In this document: piece by piece, positions 49,100-61,692 of the stretch
Layout: each line of letters begins with the position of its first letter
Numbering within the stretch: the stretch's first letter is position 1
NCBI GenBank assembly: GCA_017470145.1
Contig: JAFUFB010000009.1
Coordinates: forward strand, 1 to 64,000
Direction: 5' to 3'
Length of the DNA stretch: 64,000 nt
Source of the DNA: Clostridia bacterium
GTDB taxonomy: Bacteria > Bacillota > Clostridia > Christensenellales > Aristaeellaceae
Notes under the pieces: model-generated
What the model was told of the DNA's origin: nothing
Databases searched by the model: none
Seen by the model: only the letters and a program-made list of their open reading frames with translations
Translations under genes and position numbers: made by a program

Positions 49100-49146
49100 T
49101 TTTTCACGCCCGGAAAACAGTCCAGTGGACTGTTTTCAGTGAAAAA
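49100..49146 (+). repeat. Large perfect inverted repeat after the ABC exporter genes
   Basis: GAAAACAGTCC (49113-49123) pairs perfectly with GGACTGTTTTC (49127-49137) around AGT. TTTTTCAC (49100-49107) and GTGAAAAA (49139-49146) extend it. There is no T-run, so it may be a binding site, mRNA-end structure or mobile-repeat tip rather than a simple terminator. Confidence 0.6.
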
Positions 49147-49212
49147 CGGGCAGAGCCCTGGGCAATCTCCCGCGCGCATATAGACGAAGCAACTTACAAT
49201 AAGGAGATCATT

Positions 49213-51027
49213 ATGCACTACAATTGGTTAGCCAAGCTTCCTCCCCTGCCGGAGGATTTCTCCCAATTGGATTCCCCCCATGCCCTGGCCGCCTGGGAGC
49301 TGTCCCAATTCTTCTCCGAGAAGGGGTACCATCTGGAATTGATCCCGGAAATGGGGGACAGATTCCAGATTCATAACAACATCATTTCCGGCGGTGAAAC
49401 CGGGCTGCTTTACGGGGCCTATGCCGCCATCCGGGGGCTGCTCAGCGGTGCCCCTATCCCGGAGGAATCCGCCCCCTGCTATTCTCTGCGGATGATCAAC
49501 TGCTGGGATAATATGGACGGCACGGTGGAGCGGGGATACGCCGGGCGGAGCCTCTTCTTCGAAGGGGATCAATTCGCCTATGATCCCGCCCGCCTGCGCC
49601 ATCTGGGACGCATGATGGCCTCCGTGGGGCTGAACGTGCTGTGCATCAACAATGTCAACGTCCATGAACCCGCCCAGGGCCTGCTGGGGGAGCTGCTGCC
49701 GGACCTTTCCGCCCTGGCGGACCTGTTCCGCCCCTTCGGGGTTCGGCTGATGGTGTCCGTGGACTTCTCCCTGCCCCTGCGGGCGGATCTGTCCACCGCC
49801 GATCCCCTGGATGCCGCGGTACAGGACTGGTGGAGCCGGGTGGCCGCCCTGGTGTACCGGGAGGTGCCGGATCTGGCGGGCTTCCTGGTGAAGGCGGACA
49901 GCGAAGGCCGCCCCGGGCCCTTCACCTATGGCCGCAGCCACGCGGAGGGGGCCAATCTGCTGGCCCGGGCCCTGAAGCCCTTTGGGGGCGTGCTGGTATG
50001 GCGGTGCTTCGTCTACAACTGCAAGCAGGACTGGCGGGATACCTCCATCGACCGGCCCAAAGCCGCCTACGAAACCTATCAGCCCCTGGACGGCCAGTTT
50101 GATGACAACGTAATTTTGCAGGTGAAGAACGGACCTTTCGATTTCCAGGTGCGGGAGCCCCTTTCCCCCCTGCTGCTGTCTCTGGAAAAGACACCCCTGG
50201 CCCTGGAGCTGCAGCTGGCCCAGGAATACACCGGGCAACAGATCGACCTTTATGCCATGGCCCCCATGTGGCAGGAGATTTTTGAGGACCTGCCTACGAA
50301 TCGGATTCAGGCCATCGCGGCGGTGTCCAACCTGGGGCGGGACGAAAACTATTTCGGCCATCCTCTGGCGGCAGCCAACTTCTTCGGGTTCGGCCTGCTG
50401 GCCTGGAATCCGAAAGCTGATCCCACGGACATGCTTTCTCAGTGGATTCGGCTGACCTATGATTTCACCCCCCAGCAGGCGGAGACCCTGCTGCAATCGA
50501 TGCTCCGCTCCCGGCGGATCTATGAACGCTACACCGCGCCCCTGGGGCTGGGATGGATGATTACGCCCCATTCCCATTATGGCCCCAATCCCTCGGGATA
50601 CGAATACGACGCCTGGGGCACCTATCACCGGGCGAATCATCTGGCGGTGGGCATTGACCGCACCGCCGCGGGCACGGGGTATCTCTCCCAGTACCCGGAG
50701 GCCCTGCAGGCCCGATATCAGGATCCCGCCACCTGCCCGGAGCTGCTGCTGCTTTTCTTCCACCGGCTGCCTTATGACTATGTAATGCAGGACGGGCGGA
50801 CCCTGATCCAGCGGATCTATGACGATCACTTCCTGGGGGCCCAGGAGGCCGCGGAGCTGGAAAAAGCGCTTAGGGCTCTCCCCTTCCCGGAGCCGGATCG
50901 GCTGGTGATCCTGGCCCGGGCAGCCAAGCAGACCGCCAACGCCGCCAACTGGCGGGATGTGATCAACACCTTCTTCTATCGCCTCTCCGGAATTCCGGAT
51001 CAAAAAGATCGTAAAATTTATGAATAA
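49213..51027 (+). CDS. aguA: GH67 alpha-glucuronidase
   Basis: GH67 enzymes remove (4-O-methyl)-glucuronic acid from xylo-oligosaccharide ends. The 604-residue product has the family hallmark NCWDNMDGTVERGYAGRSLF (about 96-115), VKADSEGRPGP with the likely acid E231, VKNGPFDFQVREP with D310, and QLAQEYTG with E338. It is shorter than the usual 680 residues, mainly at the ends. It has no signal peptide, so it acts on imported oligosaccharides. AAGGAG precedes the ATG. Confidence 0.9.
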   Translation: MHYNWLAKLPPLPEDFSQLDSPHALAAWELSQFFSEKGYHLELIPEMGDRFQIHNNIISGGETGLLYGAYAAIRGLLSGAPIPEESAPCYSLRMINCWDNMDGTVERGYAGRSLFFEGDQFAYDPARLRHLGRMMASVGLNVLCINNVNVHEPAQGLLGELLPDLSALADLFRPFGVRLMVSVDFSLPLRADLSTADPLDAAVQDWWSRVAALVYREVPDLAGFLVKADSEGRPGPFTYGRSHAEGANLLARALKPFGGVLVWRCFVYNCKQDWRDTSIDRPKAAYETYQPLDGQFDDNVILQVKNGPFDFQVREPLSPLLLSLEKTPLALELQLAQEYTGQQIDLYAMAPMWQEIFEDLPTNRIQAIAAVSNLGRDENYFGHPLAAANFFGFGLLAWNPKADPTDMLSQWIRLTYDFTPQQAETLLQSMLRSRRIYERYTAPLGLGWMITPHSHYGPNPSGYEYDAWGTYHRANHLAVGIDRTAAGTGYLSQYPEALQARYQDPATCPELLLLFFHRLPYDYVMQDGRTLIQRIYDDHFLGAQEAAELEKALRALPFPEPDRLVILARAAKQTANAANWRDVINTFFYRLSGIPDQKDRKIYE

Positions 51028-51039
51028 AAGGAGCAACCC

Positions 51040-53925
51040 ATGAGTTTCACCATCAATCAAACGACCAACGGCTTCCGCGTCACCAACATTCGCCCCTCCC
51101 AGGAGCTGCACGGCCAGCTGGTGGAGATGATCCACGAAAAGACCGGCGCCCGCCTGGCCTGGCTGGACAACGGCGCGGAGAACAAGACCTTCTCCGTTGC
51201 CTTCCGGACCTTGCCCGTAGACAACACCGGCGTGTTCCACATTCTGGAGCATTCCGTGCTCTGCGGCAGCGAGAAATATCCGGTAAAGGAGCCCTTCGTG
51301 GAGCTGCTGAAGGGCTCCATGAATACCTTCCTGAACGCCATGACCTTTCCGGACATGACCATGTATCCCGTGTCTTCCCGGAACGACCGGGACTTGCTGA
51401 ACCTGACAGAGGTCTATCTGGACGCCGTGTTCCGCCCCCGCATTCTGCAGGATGAGCGGCTGTTCCGCCAGGAGGGCTGGCATATCGAACCCAGCGAAGA
51501 AGAGGAAGGCACCTACATCTACAAGGGCGTGGTTTTCAACGAGATGAAGGGCGCCCTCAGCGATGTATCCGAGGTGGGCGAAACCGAAATCGCCCGGCAG
51601 CTGTTCCCGGACAGTGGCTATGGCTTCAACTCCGGCGGGGATCCAGACGCCATTCCCGACCTGACCTACGAGCAATATTGCGATACCTATCGGCGGCACT
51701 ATCACCCCTCCAACGCCTGGATCTATCTGGACGGCGCGGTGCCCATGGCGGAGATTCTGCCTCTGATCGCCTCCTATCTGGACACCTATGAGAAGGAGGA
51801 GAATCTGCCCCGTTTCACCCTGCAAACGCCCACCCCCTCCACCTGCGAAAAGGAATATGAACTGGGCCAGGAGGAGGATCCTGAGAATAAAGGCCACCTG
51901 TATCTGGCCCGGATCTTCGGATCCTGGCAGGATAAAACCAGGAACATGGCCGCCTCCATCGTCGGGGATGTGCTGACGGGGAACAACGACGCCCCCCTGA
52001 AGAAGCTGATGCTGGAAAAGGGTCTGGCCCAGAATTTCTCCCTGTCGGTGGATGATTCCTCCCTGCAGTCCGTGGTCTCCCTGCACGCGGAGAACGTCAC
52101 CGACGGCAAGGAGGAGGAGATTATCCAGACCATCCAAGCCTTCGCTGCGGAATTGGCAAAGACGGGCCTGAACCCGGAGGACGCGGAGGCCTCCCTGAAC
52201 CGCTTCGCCTTCGCCCTGAAGGAGGAGGAAGAACCCCAGGGTATCGACCGGGCCATCCGCATCATGGGCTCCTGGCTCTACGATGGGGATCCCCTCTTCT
52301 CCCTGGAAAATGACGCCCAGATCGCCGAGCTGCGGCAGATGCTAGCCTCCGGGGAGCTGAACGCCCTGGCGACCTCCCTGCTGCAGGATCAGGCTGGTCT
52401 GTGCCGGCTGACACTGCGCCCCTCCAAGACCCGGGGTGAGGAGCTGCGCCGGCAGGAGGAGGCCCGTCTGGCGGAAATCACCAGCCAATGGACCGACGCT
52501 CAGCGGGAAGCCAATGAGCAGCTTCTGGCCTCCCTGGAGGCCTGGCAGGCCGCGCCGGACAGCCCGGAGGCCCTGGCCACCCTACCCATGCTGAAGAAGG
52601 AAGACGCGGATATCCCGCCGGAATGGCCGGAAACGGAGCTGCGGACCCTGGCGGAGACGCCGGTGCTGTTCCACGCCCAGCCCACCTCCGGCATCGTGCA
52701 CCTGCGGGCCTATTTCAATCTGTGTGATCTTTCCCTTCCCCAGCTGCAGGATCTGAGCCTCATGTGCGGGCTGCTGGGCAAGCTTCCCACCGCTCATTAC
52801 GATTCCGCCGCCCTGCAGCAGCAGATCAAGCGCTACACCGGGCGGCTGGCTTTCTCTCTCACCACCCGGGCCAACCCCAAGGATCCCGCCCTGTGCGGCC
52901 CCTGCCTGGTGGCCACGGTCAGCGTGCTGAAGGAGAACCTGGAAAAGGCCCAGGAACTGCTTCTGGAGATTCTGAAGACCACGGATTTCTCCCACACGGA
53001 GAAAATTCTGGAGATCGTTCGCCAGCTGGAGATGATCTCCCGGCAGCGCATTGTCGGCGCCGGGCAGATCATCGCCCTGCGGCATGTGCTGTCCCATTAT
53101 TCCGCGGAATATGCCGTAAAGAACGCCCTGGAGGGGGATCAGGCGGCGATTTACCTGCATTCCTTCGCCCAGGCTCCGGATACGAAGCTGCCCTCCCTGC
53201 GGGCTACGGCGGAGAAGCTGAAGCAGGAGATTACCTGTCGCAAGCGCTTGACCCTGAGCGTCACCGCAGAGGAGAATTACTCCTGCAAAACCCTGCTGGG
53301 AGCCCTGCCTCTGGGTGAGACGGTAGCGGAATTCGCCGCCTACAGCGCGGAAACCGCCCCGCGTCAGGGCTATCGCGTGCCTGCTCAGGTGGGCTTCGCC
53401 GCCCGGGGATATCACCTGTCGAAGCTGGGCCGCCCCTTCCATGGCAGCCTGTTCCTGCTGTCCAACATCCTGTCCTATTCCTACCTTTGGAACAAGGTTC
53501 GGGTTCAGGGCGGGGCCTATGGCTGCGGCTTCCACGCGGATCGGTTCGGCAACCTCTTCTCCTATTCCTTCCGGGATCCAACCCCGGGCCGCACCCTGAC
53601 CATGGACGCCGGGGCCTCTGATTTCCTGCGGGAATTCCTTTCCAGCGCGGAGAGCCTGGATAAGTTCATCATCTCCACCCTGAATGACCTGAATCCCCTG
53701 CTCAGCGCCCGGGACAAGGGGGCCGTGGCGGACAGCCGCTATTTCTCCAATTACACCCGGGCGGAAGCGGAGCAAATTCGGAAGGAGATTCTGGAAGCCA
53801 CCCCCGCCACCTTAGAAGCTACCGCGGAGCTGCTGGACGCCTTCGCGGCGCAGGGCGCGGTGTGCGTGGTAGCGCCCGGGGAATTGCTGGAAAAATGCAC
53901 GAATCTGGAGATTGCCGATCTGTAA
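51040..53925 (+). CDS. M16C family zinc metallopeptidase (insulinase/presequence-protease type)
   Basis: The 961-residue product has the inverted zinc motif HILEH at 67-71, followed by SVLCGSEKYPVKEPFVELLK, and a downstream glutamate in VVFNEMKGALSD. Four M16 half-domains and a helical linker give the typical 950-1000 length of the Cym1/PreP type, which degrades short peptides inside a closed chamber. It has no signal peptide. It starts 12 bp after aguA with AAGGAG, but functional linkage is doubtful. Confidence 0.92.
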   Translation: MSFTINQTTNGFRVTNIRPSQELHGQLVEMIHEKTGARLAWLDNGAENKTFSVAFRTLPVDNTGVFHILEHSVLCGSEKYPVKEPFVELLKGSMNTFLNAMTFPDMTMYPVSSRNDRDLLNLTEVYLDAVFRPRILQDERLFRQEGWHIEPSEEEEGTYIYKGVVFNEMKGALSDVSEVGETEIARQLFPDSGYGFNSGGDPDAIPDLTYEQYCDTYRRHYHPSNAWIYLDGAVPMAEILPLIASYLDTYEKEENLPRFTLQTPTPSTCEKEYELGQEEDPENKGHLYLARIFGSWQDKTRNMAASIVGDVLTGNNDAPLKKLMLEKGLAQNFSLSVDDSSLQSVVSLHAENVTDGKEEEIIQTIQAFAAELAKTGLNPEDAEASLNRFAFALKEEEEPQGIDRAIRIMGSWLYDGDPLFSLENDAQIAELRQMLASGELNALATSLLQDQAGLCRLTLRPSKTRGEELRRQEEARLAEITSQWTDAQREANEQLLASLEAWQAAPDSPEALATLPMLKKEDADIPPEWPETELRTLAETPVLFHAQPTSGIVHLRAYFNLCDLSLPQLQDLSLMCGLLGKLPTAHYDSAALQQQIKRYTGRLAFSLTTRANPKDPALCGPCLVATVSVLKENLEKAQELLLEILKTTDFSHTEKILEIVRQLEMISRQRIVGAGQIIALRHVLSHYSAEYAVKNALEGDQAAIYLHSFAQAPDTKLPSLRATAEKLKQEITCRKRLTLSVTAEENYSCKTLLGALPLGETVAEFAAYSAETAPRQGYRVPAQVGFAARGYHLSKLGRPFHGSLFLLSNILSYSYLWNKVRVQGGAYGCGFHADRFGNLFSYSFRDPTPGRTLTMDAGASDFLREFLSSAESLDKFIISTLNDLNPLLSARDKGAVADSRYFSNYTRAEAEQIRKEILEATPATLEATAELLDAFAAQGAVCVVAPGELLEKCTNLEIADL

Positions 53926-53944
53926 ACCATCGAAAATTGATGCA

Positions 53945-53976
53945 GGCCCTTCGCCGCTAAGGCGAAGGGCCCTTTT
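53945..53976 (+). terminator. Terminator of the aguA-M16C transcript
   Basis: GGCCCTTCGCC (53945-53955) pairs perfectly with GGCGAAGGGCC (53961-53971) and is followed by CTTTT. Confidence 0.85.
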
Positions 53977-54003
53977 AAAAACCGCCTCCCTTTCGGGAGG
54001 CGG
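53977..54003 (-). terminator. Terminator of the PFOR gene
   Basis: Read leftward, CCGCCTCCC (54003-53995) pairs with GGGAGGCGG (53990-53982) and is followed by TTTTT. Confidence 0.85.
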
Positions 54004-54024
54004 CACTTTTTACTTTGCGGGGAA

Positions 54025-57648
<3,624 letters not shown>

Positions 57649-57650
57649 TC

Positions 57651-57679
57651 ATTATACGCGTTTTCCTTTTTTCTGTCAA
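57651..57679 (-). promoter_or_regulatory. PFOR promoter
   Basis: TTGACA (57679-57674), 17-bp spacer, TATAAT (57656-57651): perfect sigma-A consensus, fitting a highly expressed gene. Confidence 0.85.
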
Positions 57680-57680
57680 T

Positions 57681-57708
57681 GAAAAAAACGGAGCGCTTTC
57701 GCGCTCCG
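57681..57708 (-). terminator. Terminator upstream of the PFOR promoter
   Basis: Read leftward, CGGAGCGC (57708-57701) pairs with GCGCTCCG (57696-57689) around GAAA; TTTTTTTC follows. It shields the PFOR promoter from upstream transcription. Confidence 0.82.
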
Positions 57709-57716
57709 CGTCATAC

Positions 57717-57744
57717 ATGCGAAGGGATGTTTCACTCAGGGGCC
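57717..57744. repeat. 28-bp dispersed repeat, copy 2
   Basis: Identical to 49030-49057 (from ATGCGAAGGGATG to CAGGGGCC). Confidence 0.75.
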
Positions 57745-57779
57745 ACCGTCAAAAACCATGATGACGGCCGCCATATGCT

Positions 57780-57810
57780 AAAAAGCTTCCCCCGCGAAGC
57801 GGGGGGAAGC
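57780..57810 (-). terminator. Terminator of the VanY-like gene, REP-like palindrome
   Basis: Read leftward, GCTTCCCCCCGC pairs with GCGGGGGAAGC (57785-57810, GAA-type loop) and is followed by TTTTAG. It belongs to the CCCCGC/GCGGGG family. Confidence 0.78.
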
Positions 57811-57821
57811 GAAAAATCGAA

Positions 57822-58952
57822 TTAGTATTCAAATACTGTGATCACTCCACCCATGTTATCCAGGGAGGAAACATAGCTCCGGGCCCGGTTGGTCACCATG
57901 ACCTGGAAGGAATCATCCTCGCCCACATACTGCCGATACACCTCGTACTTCAGCTGCCCATCCTCGAACAGAGCCACATGGGGATGCTCCTCCAGATACT
58001 GGATGTATTCCTCCAGGCAGAAGTCCATGGCGTGCATGATGGCCGCGCTTCCCTTGCCCACATAGCGGTACAGGTTCATCTGGCTGCTGATGCCGGTGAC
58101 AAAGCTCTTGTCCGTGGAGGTTTCCAGGGGCCAGGCGTTCAGCGGGAAGCGGAACACGAAGCCGTATTCCCAGCAGTGGGTGTTCATCCAGATGCCCTGG
58201 CTGGAGGTGGAAAACTTGGTGTTGTTAATCTCCTTGTCGTTCCGGTCATACAGCTGCAGCCGGAAGGACAAGCCGGAATTGTATTCGCTGGTGCCAGGAT
58301 AGTTGACTTCCTTCTTCGCCGCCTCGATCAACGCATCACCGGTGTACTTGGTGCTCAGCTTTTCCACCCGGTTCTGGAAGTACTGGTTCTGGGTATCCCA
58401 GCTACGATAGGCTTCTGGCACATAGTAGTGAGTCAGATCCTCCTCCCCCGCCGCGTCGATGGCCGCCTTCAGCGCGTCCGCCGCCACGGGGAACAGGCTG
58501 ACGCTGGCGTCCGCCACCTGCACCGCCCAGTTAAAGTAATTCCCCAGGCCCACCAGGGAGCTTTCGTCGAAATCTTCCGGCCGGGAATGCCACTGATTGA
58601 CCAGCAGCAGACCGTTGTTCATAATTTCGCTCCGGGTCATGGTCACCAGCGAGGGGCTCTCCAGGGGATAATTGGTCAGATCCAGCAGATCCCACCCCTC
58701 GGATTTCTGCGTCGGCCAGGCCAGATTCGCCCCGCTGGAGGTTTCCTGCTCGAATTCCGCCAGGGCGGCAGCGTACTTTTGCTGCTCGGAGGCGTTATGG
58801 GCCTCCGCCTCTTCCTGAGCTGTCTTTAAAATATCCGCCTGCTGGGCGATGACCCAATCCTTGGCATAGAAGCAGGCTACGGTCAGCGCGGCGAAAAAAA
58901 TGGTGAGCACAATGACTACCGGGACCGCCTTGCTCTTCTTGGGCTTACTCAT
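57822..58952 (-). CDS. Membrane-anchored VanY-like (M15B) protein lacking zinc ligands
   Basis: The 376-residue product has one N-terminal membrane anchor (about 9-30), a coiled-coil linker (about 38-70) and an extracellular domain. Its landmarks follow VanY: EAYRSWDTQNQYF (about 180-192), then SEYNSGLSFRL at about 222-232 where VanY has SEHQTGLAxD, EYGFVFRFP at about 262-270, and LYRYVG at about 294-299 where VanY has EPWHFRYVG. The histidine, aspartate and second histidine zinc ligands are all replaced. It is probably a binding or sensing protein of peptidoglycan, not a carboxypeptidase. Confidence 0.75.
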   Translation of the reverse strand: MSKPKKSKAVPVVIVLTIFFAALTVACFYAKDWVIAQQADILKTAQEEAEAHNASEQQKYAAALAEFEQETSSGANLAWPTQKSEGWDLLDLTNYPLESPSLVTMTRSEIMNNGLLLVNQWHSRPEDFDESSLVGLGNYFNWAVQVADASVSLFPVAADALKAAIDAAGEEDLTHYYVPEAYRSWDTQNQYFQNRVEKLSTKYTGDALIEAAKKEVNYPGTSEYNSGLSFRLQLYDRNDKEINNTKFSTSSQGIWMNTHCWEYGFVFRFPLNAWPLETSTDKSFVTGISSQMNLYRYVGKGSAAIMHAMDFCLEEYIQYLEEHPHVALFEDGQLKYEVYRQYVGEDDSFQVMVTNRARSYVSSLDNMGGVITVFEY

Positions 58953-59067
58953 GATTCCCTCACACCTTCCTCCCTGAAAATCAGGAGAACAGATTTAAAC
59001 ATTAATCATTTCGTCATGTTTTTGTAAAATTCCTTCTTTTTTCAGAAAAATGTTACAATTTTCTGAC

Positions 59068-60789
59068 TTACATCCGTTCCGGCGCCTCGATGCCAATAAG
59101 ATACAGTCCCGTCTTGATCAAAGCCGCCGTGGCGCCCGTCAGCGCCACCCGGGCCGCCGCCAGGGCGGGATCCCCATCCAGAATCCGATGCTCATAATAA
59201 TATTTATTGAAGGCCTGGGCAATGTCCGTTACCGCCCGGGTGATCATGCTGGGCTCATATTTCTCCGCCGCTTCTTGAATCACGTCCGGGAATCGGCTCA
59301 TGAGCCGCAGCAGGCTCTGGGCCTCGTCGTCCGTCAGGGCCGTCCAATCCGGGGCGGGCAGGTTCATCTCCGCCGCCTTCCGAAGGACGGAGCAGCAGCG
59401 GGCGTGGGTGTACTGCACATAGGGGCCCGTCTCCCCGTCGAAGTTCAGGGCATTCTCCCAGCGGAAGTCGATATCCTTGATCCGGTTATTGCTCAGGTCG
59501 GCGTAGATCACCGCGCCGATGCCCACCTGCCGGGCCACCTTTTCCTTCTCCGGCAGCTCCGGGGACTTCTCGTTGATAATGTCCAGGGCTTTCTGTTGGG
59601 CCTGCTCCAGCAGGTCGTCCAGATGCACGGTGTTCCCCTTCCGGGTGGACAGGGCCTCCCCGCCAAAGGAAACCATGCCAAAGGCTACATGGACACAGTC
59701 CTTCGCCCAGTCGTAGCCCATCTTGTCCAGCACGCGGAAAACCTGGCGGAAATGCAGGTCCTGCTGATAAGCCACCACGTAGAGACATTTGTCGAAATGA
59801 TAGGTATCCTGCCGATATTTCGCCGCGGCCAGATCCCGCGTGGCATAAATAGTGGTGCCATCTTTTTTCAGAATCAGGCAGGGAGGCATGTTATCCTCGC
59901 TCAGATCCACCACCCAGGCGCCCTCGCTCTGGGTCAGCAGGCCCTTTTGCCGCAGCTCCGCCACGATGGCGTCCGTCTTGTCCACGTAGAAGCTCTCTCC
60001 AGCATAGCTGTCGAAGGAGACCCCCAGCATATCATAGACCCGGGCCGCGTCCTTCAGCGTCATCTCCTTGAACCAGGTAAAGATCTCCAGGGCTTCCGGA
60101 TCCCCGTCCTCAATCTTCTTGAACCAGGCCCGACCCTCATCCTCCAAAGCGGGGTCATGGTCCGCCTCGTCATGGAATTTCACATACAGGCGGGTCAGCT
60201 CGTCCACGCCGCCCTTTTCCACCTCTTCCCGGCTGCCCCAGGTCTTGTAGGCGTAGATCATCTTGCCAAACTGGGTCCCCCAGTCGCCCAGATGATTGAT
60301 GCCCACCGTGTTGTATCCCAGGAACTCGAAGATCCGCCGCAGGCTGTGGCCGATCATGGTGGTAGATAGATGGCCGATATGGAACCGCTTGGCGATGTTG
60401 ATGGAGGAATAGTCCAGGCAGATGGTCTTCCCCGCCCCCAGGTCGGAGGAACCGAACTTCTCCCCCTTCGCGATCAGCTCCTCCATGGTCTCCCGGGCAA
60501 AGTTTTCCCGGTTCAGGAAGAAATTCATATATCCATTCACCGGCTCTACCCGGGCCACGTCCTCGTGATTCCACTTTTCGCACAGGGCCTCCGCGATCTT
60601 CGGCGGGGCCATCCGCAGGCTCTTGGCCAGGCGGAAGCAGGGGAAGGCATAATCCCCCATGGCCGAATCCGGCGGCACGGCCAGCAGCCCCCGCAGCTCC
60701 TCCGCCGTGGGCAGCCCCTGGGCCTCGGGCCAGGCGGCGGTCATCAGTTCACTGGTCAGGGTGGCGATCCGGGTCATCATATCCGTCAT
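59068..60789 (-). CDS. argS: Arginyl-tRNA synthetase
   Basis: The 573-residue class I synthetase has the FHIGHLST HIGH motif (about 137-144), the ArgS-specific NHLGDWGTQFGK, a KMSKS-like STRKGNTVHLDD, and a DALR anticodon-binding domain with AFNKYYYEHRIL. It charges tRNA-Arg in the cytosol. The start ATG is at 60789 or a few codons downstream. Confidence 0.96.
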   Translation of the reverse strand: MTDMMTRIATLTSELMTAAWPEAQGLPTAEELRGLLAVPPDSAMGDYAFPCFRLAKSLRMAPPKIAEALCEKWNHEDVARVEPVNGYMNFFLNRENFARETMEELIAKGEKFGSSDLGAGKTICLDYSSINIAKRFHIGHLSTTMIGHSLRRIFEFLGYNTVGINHLGDWGTQFGKMIYAYKTWGSREEVEKGGVDELTRLYVKFHDEADHDPALEDEGRAWFKKIEDGDPEALEIFTWFKEMTLKDAARVYDMLGVSFDSYAGESFYVDKTDAIVAELRQKGLLTQSEGAWVVDLSEDNMPPCLILKKDGTTIYATRDLAAAKYRQDTYHFDKCLYVVAYQQDLHFRQVFRVLDKMGYDWAKDCVHVAFGMVSFGGEALSTRKGNTVHLDDLLEQAQQKALDIINEKSPELPEKEKVARQVGIGAVIYADLSNNRIKDIDFRWENALNFDGETGPYVQYTHARCCSVLRKAAEMNLPAPDWTALTDDEAQSLLRLMSRFPDVIQEAAEKYEPSMITRAVTDIAQAFNKYYYEHRILDGDPALAAARVALTGATAALIKTGLYLIGIEAPERM

Positions 60790-60853
60790 ACTCTCAGGTC
60801 CTTTCGATATTTCTGCCCCCTATCTTATCATATTCCCCGAAAAAAAACCACAC

Positions 60854-60882
60854 TTGTCTTTCCTTCCCTGAAAAAGTATAAT
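60854..60882 (+). promoter_or_regulatory. Promoter of the polysaccharide deacetylase gene
   Basis: TTGTCT (60854-60859), 17-bp spacer, TATAAT (60877-60882), followed by GAAAGGAG and the ATG at 60920. Confidence 0.7.
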
Positions 60883-60919
60883 GGGCGGGTACTTCCCTCA
60901 GAAAGGAGCTTTCCTTCTT

Positions 60920-61663
60920 ATGCTGAAAAAGCTGATTTCCCTGCTGCTGGTCTGCGCCTCATTGCTCTCCATCCCCGTCGCCCTGGCGGAAGAGGAGGAT
61001 CCCCTCTCCGTTTTCGCCATCCGCCACGGCCGCCGGGATGAAAAGAAAATCGCCGTCACCGTGGATGACTTTTTCAACCTGGACTGGGGATGGAAAATTC
61101 GGGATATGTGGCAAGAGATGGGCGTCGTGGGGACCTTCTTTCCCCTGGGCATCCGCATTCTCCCCGAGGACGGGCCGAAATGGCAGGAGGTTATCGACGC
61201 TGGCATCGAAATCGGCTCTCACAACTGGGGGCATTATCCCATGGGCAAATCCGACACCTATTCTATCGTAAATTCCCTGGGGCGGACCCAGCAGGCCCTG
61301 GACGCTGCCCTGGGCTATCATTATCAGATCAATTCCTTCCGCCCGCCGGAGGGCAACATCAAGGATGGAAATGGTAGCTCCAAAACCTTCCGCCGCGGCG
61401 TGAACATTTTCGGATATGAGCACGTGGTGCTCTGGGATGTGAGCCAGACGAATCCGGAGCTGGCCCTGCAAAAGGTGCAAAATGGCAGCATTCTCCTGTT
61501 CCACACCCGGAAAAAGGATTACGATTGCATGAAAGCCATCATCCCTCAGCTGCTGGAGCAGGGCTATGAGTTTGTTACCGTCAGCGAACTGCTGGAATTC
61601 GGCCCCAACGAAATCAGCTCCGAGCTGTATGTTTACAACAAGGCGGATTACCAGCAGAAATAA
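60920..61663 (+). CDS. Secreted polysaccharide deacetylase-like (NodB/CE4) protein
   Basis: The 247-residue product has a signal peptide (LKKLISLLLVCASLLSIPVALA) and CE4 motifs: VTVDDFF (D49, D50), SHNWGH (H101, H105), RPPEG (141-145) and LLFHTR near the end. CE4 enzymes remove acetyl groups from peptidoglycan, chitin or xylan. Given the xylan-related genes, an acetylxylan role is possible, but peptidoglycan is as likely. The ATG at 60920 follows AAAGGAG. Confidence 0.85.
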   Translation: MLKKLISLLLVCASLLSIPVALAEEEDPLSVFAIRHGRRDEKKIAVTVDDFFNLDWGWKIRDMWQEMGVVGTFFPLGIRILPEDGPKWQEVIDAGIEIGSHNWGHYPMGKSDTYSIVNSLGRTQQALDAALGYHYQINSFRPPEGNIKDGNGSSKTFRRGVNIFGYEHVVLWDVSQTNPELALQKVQNGSILLFHTRKKDYDCMKAIIPQLLEQGYEFVTVSELLEFGPNEISSELYVYNKADYQQK

Positions 61664-61692
61664 AAAAATAAACCAAACAGGAAGTGTTTCCC

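Noticed and set aside
49228-52137. 969-residue minus-strand ORF opposite aguA and the M16C gene
   Set aside because: Gly/Gln/His-rich antisense shadow spanning two well supported genes.
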